A program made the translations under genes and the position numbers. A stretch of DNA of 64,000 nt from Salinibacterium xinjiangense. GTDB taxonomy: Bacteria > Actinomycetota > Actinomycetes > Actinomycetales > Microbacteriaceae. The first letter of the stretch is position 1. The number at the start of each line of letters is the position of its first letter. The stretch covers positions 186,001 to 250,000 of the forward strand of contig NZ_BMLC01000004.1 in NCBI RefSeq assembly GCF_014645015.1, given 5' to 3'. Positions 37,294 to 46,200 of the stretch are shown here, piece after piece. The notes under the pieces were generated by a model that was given only the letters and a program-made list of their open reading frames with translations, was not told where the DNA came from and searched no databases.

Positions 37294-39146
37294 TCGGACA
37301 CCCGACTGACAGAATGCCGCGCGATGACACCTTTGCTGAGGGTCTGCAATGGGGCACGGTTGGCATAGGGATGGCGGTAGGCACCAAATCTGAGCGATCG
37401 GGGGCCAACCATCGTTGCGAGCAGCAAGAGCGCCAGCACCAGCCAGATGATCGTCAACGGTCGAAAAATGGATTTGAGAACAGCGGCCGGCGTCGTGGCC
37501 GGATGCCATCCGTCAAGATCGTTGATGCCCGGGGTGAACCCAACGGCCTCACGATCGTAGATGGGCAGCGTGCCGTAGCCCGAGATCGAGTTGCCAACGA
37601 CGCTGACGGCGCCCGCATCCCCCATGACCGTGACGCCATGGTTCGACAGTGATGTCAGCGTGTTGTCCGTTATCGCTACTCCGGCATTCCTGACATATAT
37701 TGCCGTATCGCCGCCGGCGAAGGTGTTGTTGCTGACCGCAGCCTGCATTACTCCATCCCGCACGGCGACAGACTGCAGGCCCTGCTCGCCGAAGTCGTTA
37801 TTCTTTATGATTGCGCCAAAGGAGCCGTGATTGATGACGACGCCCACCTGGTTGGATGCGATGCGGTTGGCTGCGACCGTGACGTCGCGCCCCCCGCTGA
37901 TCTCGACGCCGTACCGCCCGTTTTCGAGGAGGTCGCTGTCGGTGATGCGGTTGTCGCCGTAGCTCTCAACTTCGCTTCCGATCGCGCTCGGCCCGTCGGC
38001 GAGCGGCTGGCCGTCCAGGGAGATGCCGTTGCGACCGTTGGCGGATGCCGTGACGCGGTCGAAAATCACGCCGGTCGACGAGCGGGCGAGCGTGAACCCG
38101 TCGACAGCGTTATTGGACGATGTTGTGTCGATCACAGTGCTGTCCTTAACGAATCGGTGAAACACGAGGCCGTCGACGAGGCTGTTCGTAATGTCCGAGT
38201 GACTGACCCTGACGTTCACCGCGCTGGTCACAAACAGACCGAAGGCGTTGCCGTCGATGCTCACGTTGTCGACCTTTGCTGAAACAAGTGGGCTGACTGT
38301 GGGAGCCGACACGTCGCCTTTCAGGGCTCCGGCCGGAAGCAAAAACGCTCCCGCTACCTCTGGCGCGGCCTTATCGGTGAGAGCGCTCATATCGGCCACA
38401 TTGAATGGCCCGGCCGCCTCGCTTCCGGTCAGCGCCAACCCTCCCGTGTTTCCGCTCCAGAACCCCAGATTGGCGAAGTCTGCGTCAGAGAGGGTCGCCT
38501 GCCCGCCAATCGCACGAATGTAGGCTCGGCCATCATCGGTGACGGTGTCGGGCGCGGCCAGCTGGCTGTCCCAGCTCAGCATGGACACGGGCGCGAGGTC
38601 GGAGCCGGCGATCGTCAGGGCGCCACCGAGAGTCACGATGGACACGAACTTTGAGGCGTCGCTCTCCATTCGAATCGTGACGCCCCGGTCAGCATTCAGC
38701 GCCAGGGTAGCCCCCTCCATCACCACTACGCTTTCGCTCAGCAGGTAGGTGTTGGCATCCTGGGCCACGAAGGTGTTCGGAGCCAGTGCGAGCAGGTCCT
38801 CGATCGTGTACGGCTCGGCGCGAGCCGTGAGCACCAGGGTGAACGCCGCGCCGGTGTCGAGTCGGAACGGGCCGTCCGTGCTGATATCTCCCCAACGCGC
38901 GACCGAAGCCGCAGTGCGCGCATAGACCAGCCGCTCGTCTTCGATTTGCACCAGCCGAGACTCGAGCTCAGGCGTACCGGAATAGAGGTCGCCCTGTATG
39001 GTTCCGTTCGCGGCGATTTCGTTTCGTCCGACCGCATCGGGCTTGACGTCCCCAAAATCTACGCCGTTGACGACGAGACCAACCAGTATTGCCCCGACGG
39101 CAACGCCGACACTCGCGCCGATCAGGCCAGCTCGAACGCGGCTCAT
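37290..39146 (-). CDS. Membrane-anchored right-handed beta-helix protein (epimerase/NosD-like)
   Basis: 618 residues: an N-terminal membrane segment (about 8-30), an extracellular region with a parallel beta-helix at about 300-560, and a second membrane segment (about 578-600) with a basic cytoplasmic tail. The repeated turns, such as NGRNGISLDG, NGRYGVEISGGRDVTV and NAGVAITDNTLTSLS, match the pectate-lyase/NosD/AlgG type. AlgG-like proteins epimerise uronic acids during export. It lies between the synthase (4-base overlap) and the lipoprotein (4-base overlap). Confidence 0.87.
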   Translation of the reverse strand: MSRVRAGLIGASVGVAVGAILVGLVVNGVDFGDVKPDAVGRNEIAANGTIQGDLYSGTPELESRLVQIEDERLVYARTAASVARWGDISTDGPFRLDTGAAFTLVLTARAEPYTIEDLLALAPNTFVAQDANTYLLSESVVVMEGATLALNADRGVTIRMESDASKFVSIVTLGGALTIAGSDLAPVSMLSWDSQLAAPDTVTDDGRAYIRAIGGQATLSDADFANLGFWSGNTGGLALTGSEAAGPFNVADMSALTDKAAPEVAGAFLLPAGALKGDVSAPTVSPLVSAKVDNVSIDGNAFGLFVTSAVNVRVSHSDITNSLVDGLVFHRFVKDSTVIDTTSSNNAVDGFTLARSSTGVIFDRVTASANGRNGISLDGQPLADGPSAIGSEVESYGDNRITDSDLLENGRYGVEISGGRDVTVAANRIASNQVGVVINHGSFGAIIKNNDFGEQGLQSVAVRDGVMQAAVSNNTFAGGDTAIYVRNAGVAITDNTLTSLSNHGVTVMGDAGAVSVVGNSISGYGTLPIYDREAVGFTPGINDLDGWHPATTPAAVLKSIFRPLTIIWLVLALLLLATMVGPRSLRFGAYRHPYANRAPLQTLSKGVIARHSVSRVSE

Positions 39147-40420
39147 GCGTCGACCGTTTCTGGGCGCAGGGTTTTGGCTGTCTGTCCGTCGCCACCGATG
39201 GTGTCATCGTGCCGGGTGAGCCACCCCTGCTTATTCATCGTGAAGAAGGCGAAAACCTTGATGGGCAGCGCGACAAAGATGACCGTGAGAGCGAGCACTG
39301 GCAATATCAGAATGTCCTTGGGATGCCGGCGCAGGTGCGAGATGCCCCGGATGCCACGGCCGAGCAGCAACCACGCGGCTGCCGCGATGATCCCCCAGGT
39401 GGACACATCCAGGCGGCTGAAAATCAGATAGAAGATCGTCAGTCCCATCGTGACCGGGGTCAGCAGGATCTGAAGCACAGTGATTTTTGTAATGAACGGA
39501 ACCCGCCACAGCCAACCCTTCGCGATTGCGGTGAGGTAGGCGCGGTAAGAGTTGCGGCTCCACCGAACTCGCTGCTTCACGAATGCGCCAAAGCCCGCCG
39601 GGAACATGGAGAGCGCCTTGGCCGATGACTGATGAACGGTGCGGTAACCGGAGGCGAGAACAAGCCAGGTCAACCGACCATCGTCACCCGAGATGCATCG
39701 TCGGCCGAGGAAGAACTCATTTTCGAGGTTGTCGAGCACCGGCATCACGGCTGAGCGACGGTAGACAGCGGTTCGACCCGAGAGGCACGGCACCGCGCCA
39801 GCGCGACCCATTGCCGGCACGTAATCGAAGTAGCGCAGGTTCACCAGCCAGTCGGCGATGCGCCGCCACAGGCTGGAGTCGCGCTGGTAGACGCTCTGCT
39901 GGGTGCTTGTGCCGCCGACGGTCGGATCGATGAACGGTTTCTGAACGTTCTCGAGCAGTCCGGGCATCCACGAGGTGTCGGAGTCGGTGAGCACCAGCAG
40001 TTCGGAGCTGGCTTCACGAATTCCCACGCCGAGAGCCGATCTTTTCCCCGCGTGGTGGAAGAGAATCGGCCGAACCCGAGGGTCACCGAGCTGCACAATG
40101 CGCTCGTATGCGTCGAGGTCGGCGACGTCGAGAACGATGATGATTTCGGTCGGATTTTGGCTGCGCCATGAATCCAGGCAGCGCATCAGGATCTTCGGAT
40201 CCTCATGAAACGACGGAACGACTATCGAGGTTGTCGTCCTGAAGTCGCTTTCGATGGGGCGCGCCAGCCGCGACAGGATGAACCGGTAGATCCACAGTCC
40301 CCAGACGATCGTGCCGGCGATCGCCAGTGGGAAGTACGGTGCGATGCTTTCGACGACGGACGTGATTGCAGCGAGTATCCCGGAAAGATCGAACTCAGAA
40401 TTGCTCGGCGGAAACGTCAT
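39143..40420 (-). CDS. Processive membrane glycosyltransferase, GT2 (hyaluronan/chitin synthase-like)
   Basis: 425 residues. One membrane segment near 31-50, a GT-A catalytic domain, and several C-terminal membrane segments. The processive GT2 signature is complete: DSD (146-148), GDD (245-247) and QRVRW (283-287). It would polymerise UDP-sugars on the cytosolic side and extrude the chain. Adjacent ugd points to glucuronate as one donor. No PilZ domain is seen, so no c-di-GMP control is evident. It is the first gene of the minus-strand set. Confidence 0.9.
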   Translation of the reverse strand: MTFPPSNSEFDLSGILAAITSVVESIAPYFPLAIAGTIVWGLWIYRFILSRLARPIESDFRTTTSIVVPSFHEDPKILMRCLDSWRSQNPTEIIIVLDVADLDAYERIVQLGDPRVRPILFHHAGKRSALGVGIREASSELLVLTDSDTSWMPGLLENVQKPFIDPTVGGTSTQQSVYQRDSSLWRRIADWLVNLRYFDYVPAMGRAGAVPCLSGRTAVYRRSAVMPVLDNLENEFFLGRRCISGDDGRLTWLVLASGYRTVHQSSAKALSMFPAGFGAFVKQRVRWSRNSYRAYLTAIAKGWLWRVPFITKITVLQILLTPVTMGLTIFYLIFSRLDVSTWGIIAAAAWLLLGRGIRGISHLRRHPKDILILPVLALTVIFVALPIKVFAFFTMNKQGWLTRHDDTIGGDGQTAKTLRPETVDA

Positions 40421-40644
40421 GGAAGTCCTTTGCTCGGATGGGAAAAACCGAACGCTGGACGCATGGGTGGCGCTAGCTCGGTCCCCGTTGGCCGTGTGCC
40501 TGAAGGTCGGATCCCGGGACCAGGGAACCCAACATGCGGCTTATCGGTTGATGACCCTCATTACAGACATAGGTCGAATAAGAACGCAACCCCCTTCGCG
40601 AAACTTTCTACGTGACATAAATTCGGCTACGTGATCGTCGCGAA

Positions 40645-41070
40645 TCAGCGTGACGCCTCTACCCGATCGCGCAGGACGCGCGAGAAAACAACGGTGAGCA
40701 TCCCGGCAACCGGCACCATATGTAGACCCATTCAACGGCTTGGGTTCTCTGCGATCGCTCCGACGATAGGCGGTGAAATTAGATAGCCGACCCGCACGAC
40801 GGTCGAGATTCCGACGCTCGCGAGACCGACGCCGGTGATCATTCTGGGATCGTGAGAAACGGGCGCGCGAGCCGCATACCCAGGAAGAAGATCACGACGC
40901 CGGTGCGTGCGGCGGCACGCTGGCCCAAGCGATCCACGAGCTGGTCTCAAAACAGTCGGATCGTGAACTGTACGTCCTGCAGCGCGACGAACCCGTGCCG
41001 CCGACGACCGGAAATATCGCGTCCCCCAGCCCGAACACGGCGTCGGTCAGGTGCAGCCTGGGCAGAACCT
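40645..41070 (-). pseudogene. Decayed MFS transporter remnant
   Basis: On the minus strand, pieces of an MFS protein can be read: a DRLGQRAAARTGVVIFFLG-like loop and TM2, then VGISTVVRVGYLISPPIVGA, followed after an in-frame stop (near 40732) by VPVAGMLTVVFSRVLRDR resembling TM12. Frameshifts and the stop break the frame, and the N-terminal and central parts are missing. It is a remnant without function. Confidence 0.45.
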
Positions 41071-41740
41071 GGGGATACTTCAGCAGGCAGGCGACCTCGC
41101 GGTCATTCGAAGCTTGGAATGGTGATGAGTCGCGCTGGGTTTTGTGCCCGGGTGGTTTCTTGCGAGCGGTCGCTTCCAGAAGTGGCTCGGCTTCAGCGTG
41201 GTGCGCGTGATTCGGCCTCGGTCATGGCGTTGTCGCAGGGTTCGCCGACGGTTCCTGTTGAGGGGACAGCGCCGAGCATCGAGCATCGAGCGCCGCAAAC
41301 ACGCTCGCTGACCGGAGGATATCGTTCGCGTTCTCCAGCCCAGCGATCTGTTTCTACAAGAGTCTCATCGCCAGCTGCCGCCTCGGAGGCCCTTCCCGGC
41401 TTACGACCGGCGTCCGATATCGGCACGCTTCTTCCACAACCGCAACGGCCGGAATTCACCCCGAGACCGCCGGCAACATGGCCCGCGGCAGAGTGATCAG
41501 ACCGGGGATCGGCACGAGCTCGAGCCAGCATCCGCAGTGCATGCTCACGAGACTCGATCGGGTGAGGGTTCGACATAGTTCAGTCCTCCCAGGGGAAACA
41601 CAGAATGAAAGCCAGGGCGAGTCAGGGCGTGCCTAGCCCCCGTGCTTGTCCTACGTCAAGAGTTAGTGGAAGAATCCCGCTAGACGTAACGTCATAGGCA
41701 ACGGCGAATGGTTGCCGTTCCGGCAACCGGAAGCAGTCGA
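41071..41740. other. Stretch without a supported gene
   Basis: A minus-strand frame beginning at 41576 has a good ribosome site (GGGAGGACTGAACT before ATG) and a plausible first 25 residues, but then loses coding character, so it may be another broken gene. Nothing else can be supported. Confidence 0.4.
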
Positions 41741-41998
41741 GTGACCTACCTGATCCATATCAACGCACAGGCATTTGCCGTGAGTGACGACGAGATCGAC
41801 GATGTCGAGGCTCGGATACTCGAGGCAGTTCGTGCCACCGGCGCATTCATCGACTTCGTCGGAACTGGTGAGAGGCCACTGCGAATTTTGGTCACACCCG
41901 CGTCGTGGGTGTGGATCGAGAGTTTCGCGTACGTCGACGATCTCGATGAAGGCGACGAGGGCGACTCAGATCTCGTCATGCTGGACCTCGATCTCTAG
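41741..41998 (+). CDS. Small acidic hypothetical protein
   Basis: About 85 residues, strongly acidic at the end (DDLDEGDEGDSDLVMLDLDL). The body looks like a small alpha/beta fold, ending in ILVTPASWVWIESF. No known domain is recognised. The GTG at 41741 has GGAAG upstream; an ATG at 41708 adds 11 residues. Codon bias supports coding. Confidence 0.55.
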   Translation: MTYLIHINAQAFAVSDDEIDDVEARILEAVRATGAFIDFVGTGERPLRILVTPASWVWIESFAYVDDLDEGDEGDSDLVMLDLDL

Positions 41999-42193
41999 GG
42001 GAAGCCGATCCAGGAATGACGGCGCCGGCTAGACCGCCGTCACGCCTGAATCGGCAGGAACATATGCAAGGGGGCTCACCGGCAGTCGGAGGAACCCGGC
42101 TGGTCACCATGCCTTGTAGTGGCAACAACTCCAGTTCTGTCCTGTCGATTCTGATCAGATGCCTCATGACCGATGCCGAGACACTGCTCTGCC

Positions 42194-42529
42194 TTACACA
42201 GACGTGAAAACTTTGGCATCAGCTGGCTCCTGCACAGGCTCGGTAACCAGCCGCAATCCAGAGGGGGTCTTGGCCGTGGCGATGATGGAGCGTGCCCAGG
42301 TTTCATTGATGCGGGGTGGTCGGCTGCCATGAAAACGGAACCGGATTTCGGTCGAGGGACTGATCCACAGTGTTTCGCGCCCGCCGCCCAGTTCGCCTGG
42401 GCGATCGAAGGAAAATGCAACGCACTGTCCGGCGCGTAGCAAACTGAGCACGGCAATTTTTAAATGTGCCAGTGGGCGGTCGTCAATTTCGATTGCATAG
42501 CTGTTGTTGCCGTAGTAAAGAAATCCCAT
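42194..42529 (-). CDS. DUF7882-type small protein
   Basis: 111 residues opening MGFLYYGNNSYAIEIDDRPL with ALAHLK-like continuation, and WISPSTEIRFRFHGSRPPRIN in the centre. This is the short Microbacteriaceae family that older annotations call ATP-dependent DNA ligase, although it has no ligase motif; current usage is DUF7882. Function unknown. ATG 42529 has GGTGAG upstream; a longer open frame to 42739 lacks similar composition. Confidence 0.65.
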   Translation of the reverse strand: MGFLYYGNNSYAIEIDDRPLAHLKIAVLSLLRAGQCVAFSFDRPGELGGGRETLWISPSTEIRFRFHGSRPPRINETWARSIIATAKTPSGLRLVTEPVQEPADAKVFTSV

Positions 42530-43248
42530 GGTTCTCACCGTTCGGTTGTGACGGATTGTGATGCTGATTAGCCCAGCCCTGCACCTATTTCCCTCTCGAC
42601 GTTGCGCCGCCCTGTCGTCGTCCAATGCGGATGTAGGGCGAGCTACGCGCCTCGGAGTGGTTCCGTTCCGGCTCGATTGGCCCGGAAAACCCGGAACGTT
42701 CTGCTTCGGCGACCAGCGCGATGTCGAAATTCGCGACATGGATCCATCGCGGAGGTGCGGCAGCCCCCGACATCCGGAACCGATCGGGGCGTAGACGTTC
42801 GATGTGGCCCGGCAGTCGAGTCTCGTTCGTCGATGTCGATGTCGATGGCGATGGCGATGGCGATGGCGATGTCGCCGTGCCGCCGCGCCGCCTCGTCTGA
42901 ACGGACGACCGTGAGCGGCACAGACAGGATGTTGACCTGGGAGCTACCGGCCTGCCAGTTTTGTCTATGGTCCCGTCGCACCGTCAGCAAGGGACAAGGC
43001 ACACCGCGGCTGATAACCCGGGCGAGAGCCTCGGGGAGGGTCGAGGGAAAATGTGTCACAGCACGGCCGATCCGTCAGGGAAGACTCACCGAAGGCTGGA
43101 GTGATGCTCAATAGACTTTCATTCTGCAAAACGAATGTCAACGACATATCTGCGATTGTCCGAATCATCGGAACTGAGCGCCAGATTGCGGGCGTGCGGT
43201 ATCGTGAAAGCACTGTCCCAGACCCTGGCAGTCCAACTGCGAGGGTCG
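42530..43248. other. Stretch with short repeats and no supported gene
   Basis: It contains the hexamer repeat at 42831-42872. A minus-strand frame at 42643-43059 reads through that repeat as alternating Ile with Asp or Ala, but has no ribosome site or recognisable domain and I do not call it. Confidence 0.4.
42831..42872. repeat. Seven-copy hexanucleotide tandem repeat
   Basis: Seven consecutive CGATGK units: CGATGT twice, CGATGG four times, CGATGT once. A simple-sequence tract of this kind can vary by slippage. It lies in non-coding or doubtful coding sequence. Confidence 0.85.
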
Positions 43249-44001
43249 ATGGGGGTTTTGCCTGATGCCGTGGTACTCAGCATGACATCCCCGCGAAACG
43301 AGCCCCCCGCCGTCTCCGACGAAAGCGAAACGGTCGGTGGCAGCGACCCACTGGACCTGTGCGACGCTTTTGTCGCGGCCCTCCCTATTACCGGCGCATC
43401 CGTTGCAGTACTTGCGGGTTCTGGGGCCCGATTGACCCTGTGCTCCAGCGACGCCACCGCAGCACGCGTGGATGAGCTGCAATTCGAACTCGGCGAGGGG
43501 CCGCAATTCTCCGTGTCGCGATTCGGGAACTTCATCGGCATTCCGGATGTTGCTCAGCACCTCCATCACGACTGGCCAGTGTTCGGGGCCGCACTTCACG
43601 AACTGTCGATTGGGGCATTATTCAGTGTGCCGATGAGAATGGGGGCAGTGACCCTCGGAGTCGCGACACTCTATTGCGCTGCTGCTCGTGTCCTGAGCCC
43701 GGAGCAAAAAACGACGGCACTGGCCATCGCATCCGCAGCAGTCGGCTCGCTGACGAGCCAGGCGCTGCGATCGGCCACAGACGAGATCGATGCTGGGTCA
43801 CAGATGGCGCCGGCATCGCGCCGAGAAATTCATCAGGCAACCGGCATGGTTCTGGTACAACTGGATACAACGGCGACCATCGCCTACGCACGACTCCAGG
43901 CCCATGCGTTTGCCAACATGAAGACGCTCCAGCAGGTTGCCCATGAGGTGGTGTCGGGCGTGTTCACGTTCGACGCCACCCCATATGAAGCAGAAACTTA
44001 G
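43249..44001 (+). CDS. GAF and ANTAR domain protein
   Basis: About 250 residues: a GAF domain (roughly 25-165) and a C-terminal ANTAR RNA-binding domain (roughly 190-240, REIHQATGMVLVQLDTTATI). ANTAR proteins bind twin-hexaloop RNA hairpins and act as antiterminators. ATG 43249 has GAGGG upstream; the frame is open from 43135, but those residues do not look like domain sequence. Nine bases separate it from a second GAF-ANTAR gene. Confidence 0.85.
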   Translation: MGVLPDAVVLSMTSPRNEPPAVSDESETVGGSDPLDLCDAFVAALPITGASVAVLAGSGARLTLCSSDATAARVDELQFELGEGPQFSVSRFGNFIGIPDVAQHLHHDWPVFGAALHELSIGALFSVPMRMGAVTLGVATLYCAAARVLSPEQKTTALAIASAAVGSLTSQALRSATDEIDAGSQMAPASRREIHQATGMVLVQLDTTATIAYARLQAHAFANMKTLQQVAHEVVSGVFTFDATPYEAET

Positions 44002-44010
44002 GAAAGGACG

Positions 44011-44745
44011 ATGATGAAGACGGGAACGCGCGAGAGCAGGCTCAACACGGCGTTTGTCAAGCTGGCCGACACCCTCGTCGCCGAGTTCGACGTGATAGAC
44101 CTCATGCACTGGCTGGTCGAACAGTGCATCGAAATTCTTGACACCCAGGCTGGCGGGTTGATGATCGTCAACTCTGCAGGGGACCTGCAACTTGTTGCGT
44201 CGACAAGCGAAGATGCGACGATGGTCGAAGTCTTCCAACTCGCGGCGGGAGACGGACCGTGCATGGAATGTTTCCGGACCGGCAATGCTGTCACCGTCGC
44301 GAGCATCGAGGAGAACCTGGATCGCTGGCCGCGATTCGGACCGGAGGCGCTGAAGCTCGGATTTCGGTCGGTGCACGCCACGCCGCTTCGTCTGCGAGGT
44401 CAGGTCATCGGCACCATGAACCTGTTCAGCTACCATGTCGGCGCGCTGGTGTCGGAGGATGTCGCCATAGCTCAGGCTCTGGCCGACGTCGCTACGATCG
44501 GGATTTTGCAGGAACGCAGCATCCGGAGCGCTGAGCTGGTGGCCGAGCAGCTTCAGCGAGCGCTCGACTCCCGGGTCCTGATCGAGCAGGCAAAAGGCGT
44601 GCTTGCCGCGACGCTGGGCACGACCATGGACAACGCGTTTTCCATCATGCGCACCTACGCACGGGATCGCAACCTCGTACTTCGGCAGGTTGCCGAGGAC
44701 ATCACCGCCCGGCGGCTGCAGCTGGGAAAGGTCGGCAAAAAATAG
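44011..44745 (+). CDS. GAF and ANTAR domain protein (paralogue)
   Basis: 244 residues with a GAF domain (about 30-165, GLMIVNSAGDLQLVASTSED and DGPCMECFRTG) and an ANTAR domain at about 178-235 (LQRALDSRVLIEQAKGVLAA). GAAAGGACG precedes the ATG. It is the second of a tandem pair and probably co-expressed with the first; the two could form heterodimers (inference). Cys residues in the GAF pocket (GPCMEC) may matter for sensing. Confidence 0.9.
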   Translation: MMKTGTRESRLNTAFVKLADTLVAEFDVIDLMHWLVEQCIEILDTQAGGLMIVNSAGDLQLVASTSEDATMVEVFQLAAGDGPCMECFRTGNAVTVASIEENLDRWPRFGPEALKLGFRSVHATPLRLRGQVIGTMNLFSYHVGALVSEDVAIAQALADVATIGILQERSIRSAELVAEQLQRALDSRVLIEQAKGVLAATLGTTMDNAFSIMRTYARDRNLVLRQVAEDITARRLQLGKVGKK

Positions 44746-45054
44746 CATCTGACCGCCTGGACCCTCGTCGGCCATCCATCGCCCCCGGGTTCATTCAATG
44801 GTGCAATGAGGCCGCCTTTGTGCGGCCCTGTCGGCCAGGGGCGTAGAGGCTCAATCCGACAGGGAGCGCTAGTGCGCCGAACAGCCGAACAGGGGTGGTG
44901 CTGGGATGCCTGAGTTCCCCGCGGGGCGATTATCGGAAGCCTCCAAGTCCCGATCCTGTCGAGACACACACCGCGCTTGCACAGAAGACCCCCACAGCCA
45001 GGGCTGAAGGGGTCTTCGCATTGCGGCAATGGGCCGCAGGGTGCTTACCGGGAA
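44746..45054. other. Convergent intergenic region with a terminator
   Basis: No gene is seen. Its main feature is the hairpin at 44984-45017 between the GAF-ANTAR pair and the convergent secreted-protein gene. Confidence 0.6.
44984..45017. terminator. Bidirectional hairpin terminator candidate
   Basis: GAAGACCCC (44984-44992) pairs with GGGGTCTTC (45009-45017), with CAGCC/GGCTG stacked in the loop. It lies between convergent genes. There is no long T-tract, so termination strength is uncertain. Confidence 0.65.
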
Positions 45055-45558
45055 CTAGCGTCCCAGGATGCCGCCCAGCATGCCGTCGAGGTTGATGCTG
45101 TCGGTGATGTCGCCAACGAGGTCAGATGCGTTGGAGGTTACGTCGGTGTTGTCAGACACATCCGCGACATCAGACACATCCGCGACATCAGATACACCGG
45201 TGACGTTGTCGACTACGTCGCTGACGTTGTTGCCGTTGGCTACGTCGCTGACGTTGCCGGTAGCGGTGTCGTTGCCCGACGCGATCGGCGCGGTGATGTC
45301 GTTGCCTGAAGCGACAGCGTTTCCGTTGCCGATTCCGCCGTTGAGGGCGTTAAGCAACTCGTTGAAGTTGTCACCGTTGAGTAGCTTGACGTCGGGTGCG
45401 ATGACCACGGGGGTCTCGGTGTTCGAGTTGAACGAGTACGAACTCGTCGGGCTGTCGTTCGTGTCGTCCGACGCCATAGCCGGGCCGGCGATGCCGACGA
45501 CAACGAGGGCTGCGGTTGCAGCGATTGCTCCGAATGCGGTCTTCTTCGTGATGTTCAT
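45055..45558 (-). CDS. Secreted Asp/Asn-rich repeat protein
   Basis: 167 residues. A signal peptide (KKTAFGAIAATAALVVVGIA, cleavage after AMA) precedes an Asn/Ser-rich segment, NGN and SGND motifs, and tandem DVADVSDVADVSD-type repeats, ending LDGMLGGILGR. No enzyme domain is present. Surface or extracellular structural roles are possible, and the Asp-rich repeats could bind cations. AGAGGAG before the ATG at 45558 gives a strong start; the frame is open further upstream but not coding in character. Confidence 0.75.
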   Translation of the reverse strand: MNITKKTAFGAIAATAALVVVGIAGPAMASDDTNDSPTSSYSFNSNTETPVVIAPDVKLLNGDNFNELLNALNGGIGNGNAVASGNDITAPIASGNDTATGNVSDVANGNNVSDVVDNVTGVSDVADVSDVADVSDNTDVTSNASDLVGDITDSINLDGMLGGILGR

Positions 45559-45843
45559 GGTGAACTCCTCTTCAGATTGCGGGCCAGAACCTACTGGACC
45601 AGTCGGGCCCAGGTCTTCTGGGCCACGGTGGGTATCCGGAGTGATGGCGTCCCCGGTTTGGGGGCCAGGCTTCGAGACCGATGGCACAGGGTGATTTTCG
45701 ACGACTGCTGCGTGCGCTCTTTCCCGCGATGCCGCGGGAACTGGCATCACCCTTTCCGAACCTGAAAGCTTCCCTCTTGTCGCGTTCCAAAAGCTGTGGT
45801 AACCATCGACCGCAGGGAGGCTGAAACCCCTAGATTGGTGTGG

Positions 45844-46200
45844 ATGCCTCAACCATTCGTTCTCTCAGCCGAAGTCGCCGACGCCATCGCAGCCCCGCGG
45901 CCGGTCGTGGCGCTCGAGTCGACGATCATCGCCCACGGGCTCCCCCGCCCCCGCAACCACGAAGCTGCCGTCGAATTCGAGTCGATCCTGCGCGACTCCG
46001 ATGTGACGCCGTCCACCATTGCGGTGCTTGACGGGGTCGCCTGCATCGGTCTCGACGCCGGCGGCATCCGGCGGATAGCCGAGGAGCCGCTAGCGAAAGC
46101 AAGCGTTCGCGGCTTCCACGAGGACAACCTCGACCTCGCCCACGGCAATGTGCGGGTCGCTGCTCGCATCGTCACCGCATGGGAGGCGCTCAGTGCCTGA
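45844..46200 (+). pseudogene. psuG: Pseudouridine-5'-phosphate glycosidase with internal deletion
   Basis: 118 codons where PsuG is about 300. The first 90 residues match the enzyme start (RPVVALESTIIAHGLPRPRN, TIAVLDGVACIGLD, EPLAKASVRG), and the last 25 (DNLDLAHGNVRVAARIVTAW) match the final helix of full PsuG. The roughly 170 residues between, holding the Schiff-base lysine (Lys166 in E. coli) and the metal-binding aspartate, are gone, yet the frame is kept. It should be inactive as a glycosidase. TAGATT lies 7 bases before the ATG. It overlaps the kinase gene. Confidence 0.75.

Noticed and set aside
42194-42529. ATP-dependent DNA ligase label for the DUF7882-type protein
   Set aside because: No ligase KxDG motif or nucleotidyltransferase domain is present in 111 residues.
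42643-43059. 138-codon minus-strand frame through the hexamer repeat
   Set aside because: No ribosome site, no domain, and the Ile/Asp run is a product of the DNA repeat.
45120-45210. CRISPR-like array in the tandem repeats near 45120-45210
   Set aside because: The repeats are contiguous, in frame and encode DVSDVAD; there are no spacers of constant length.
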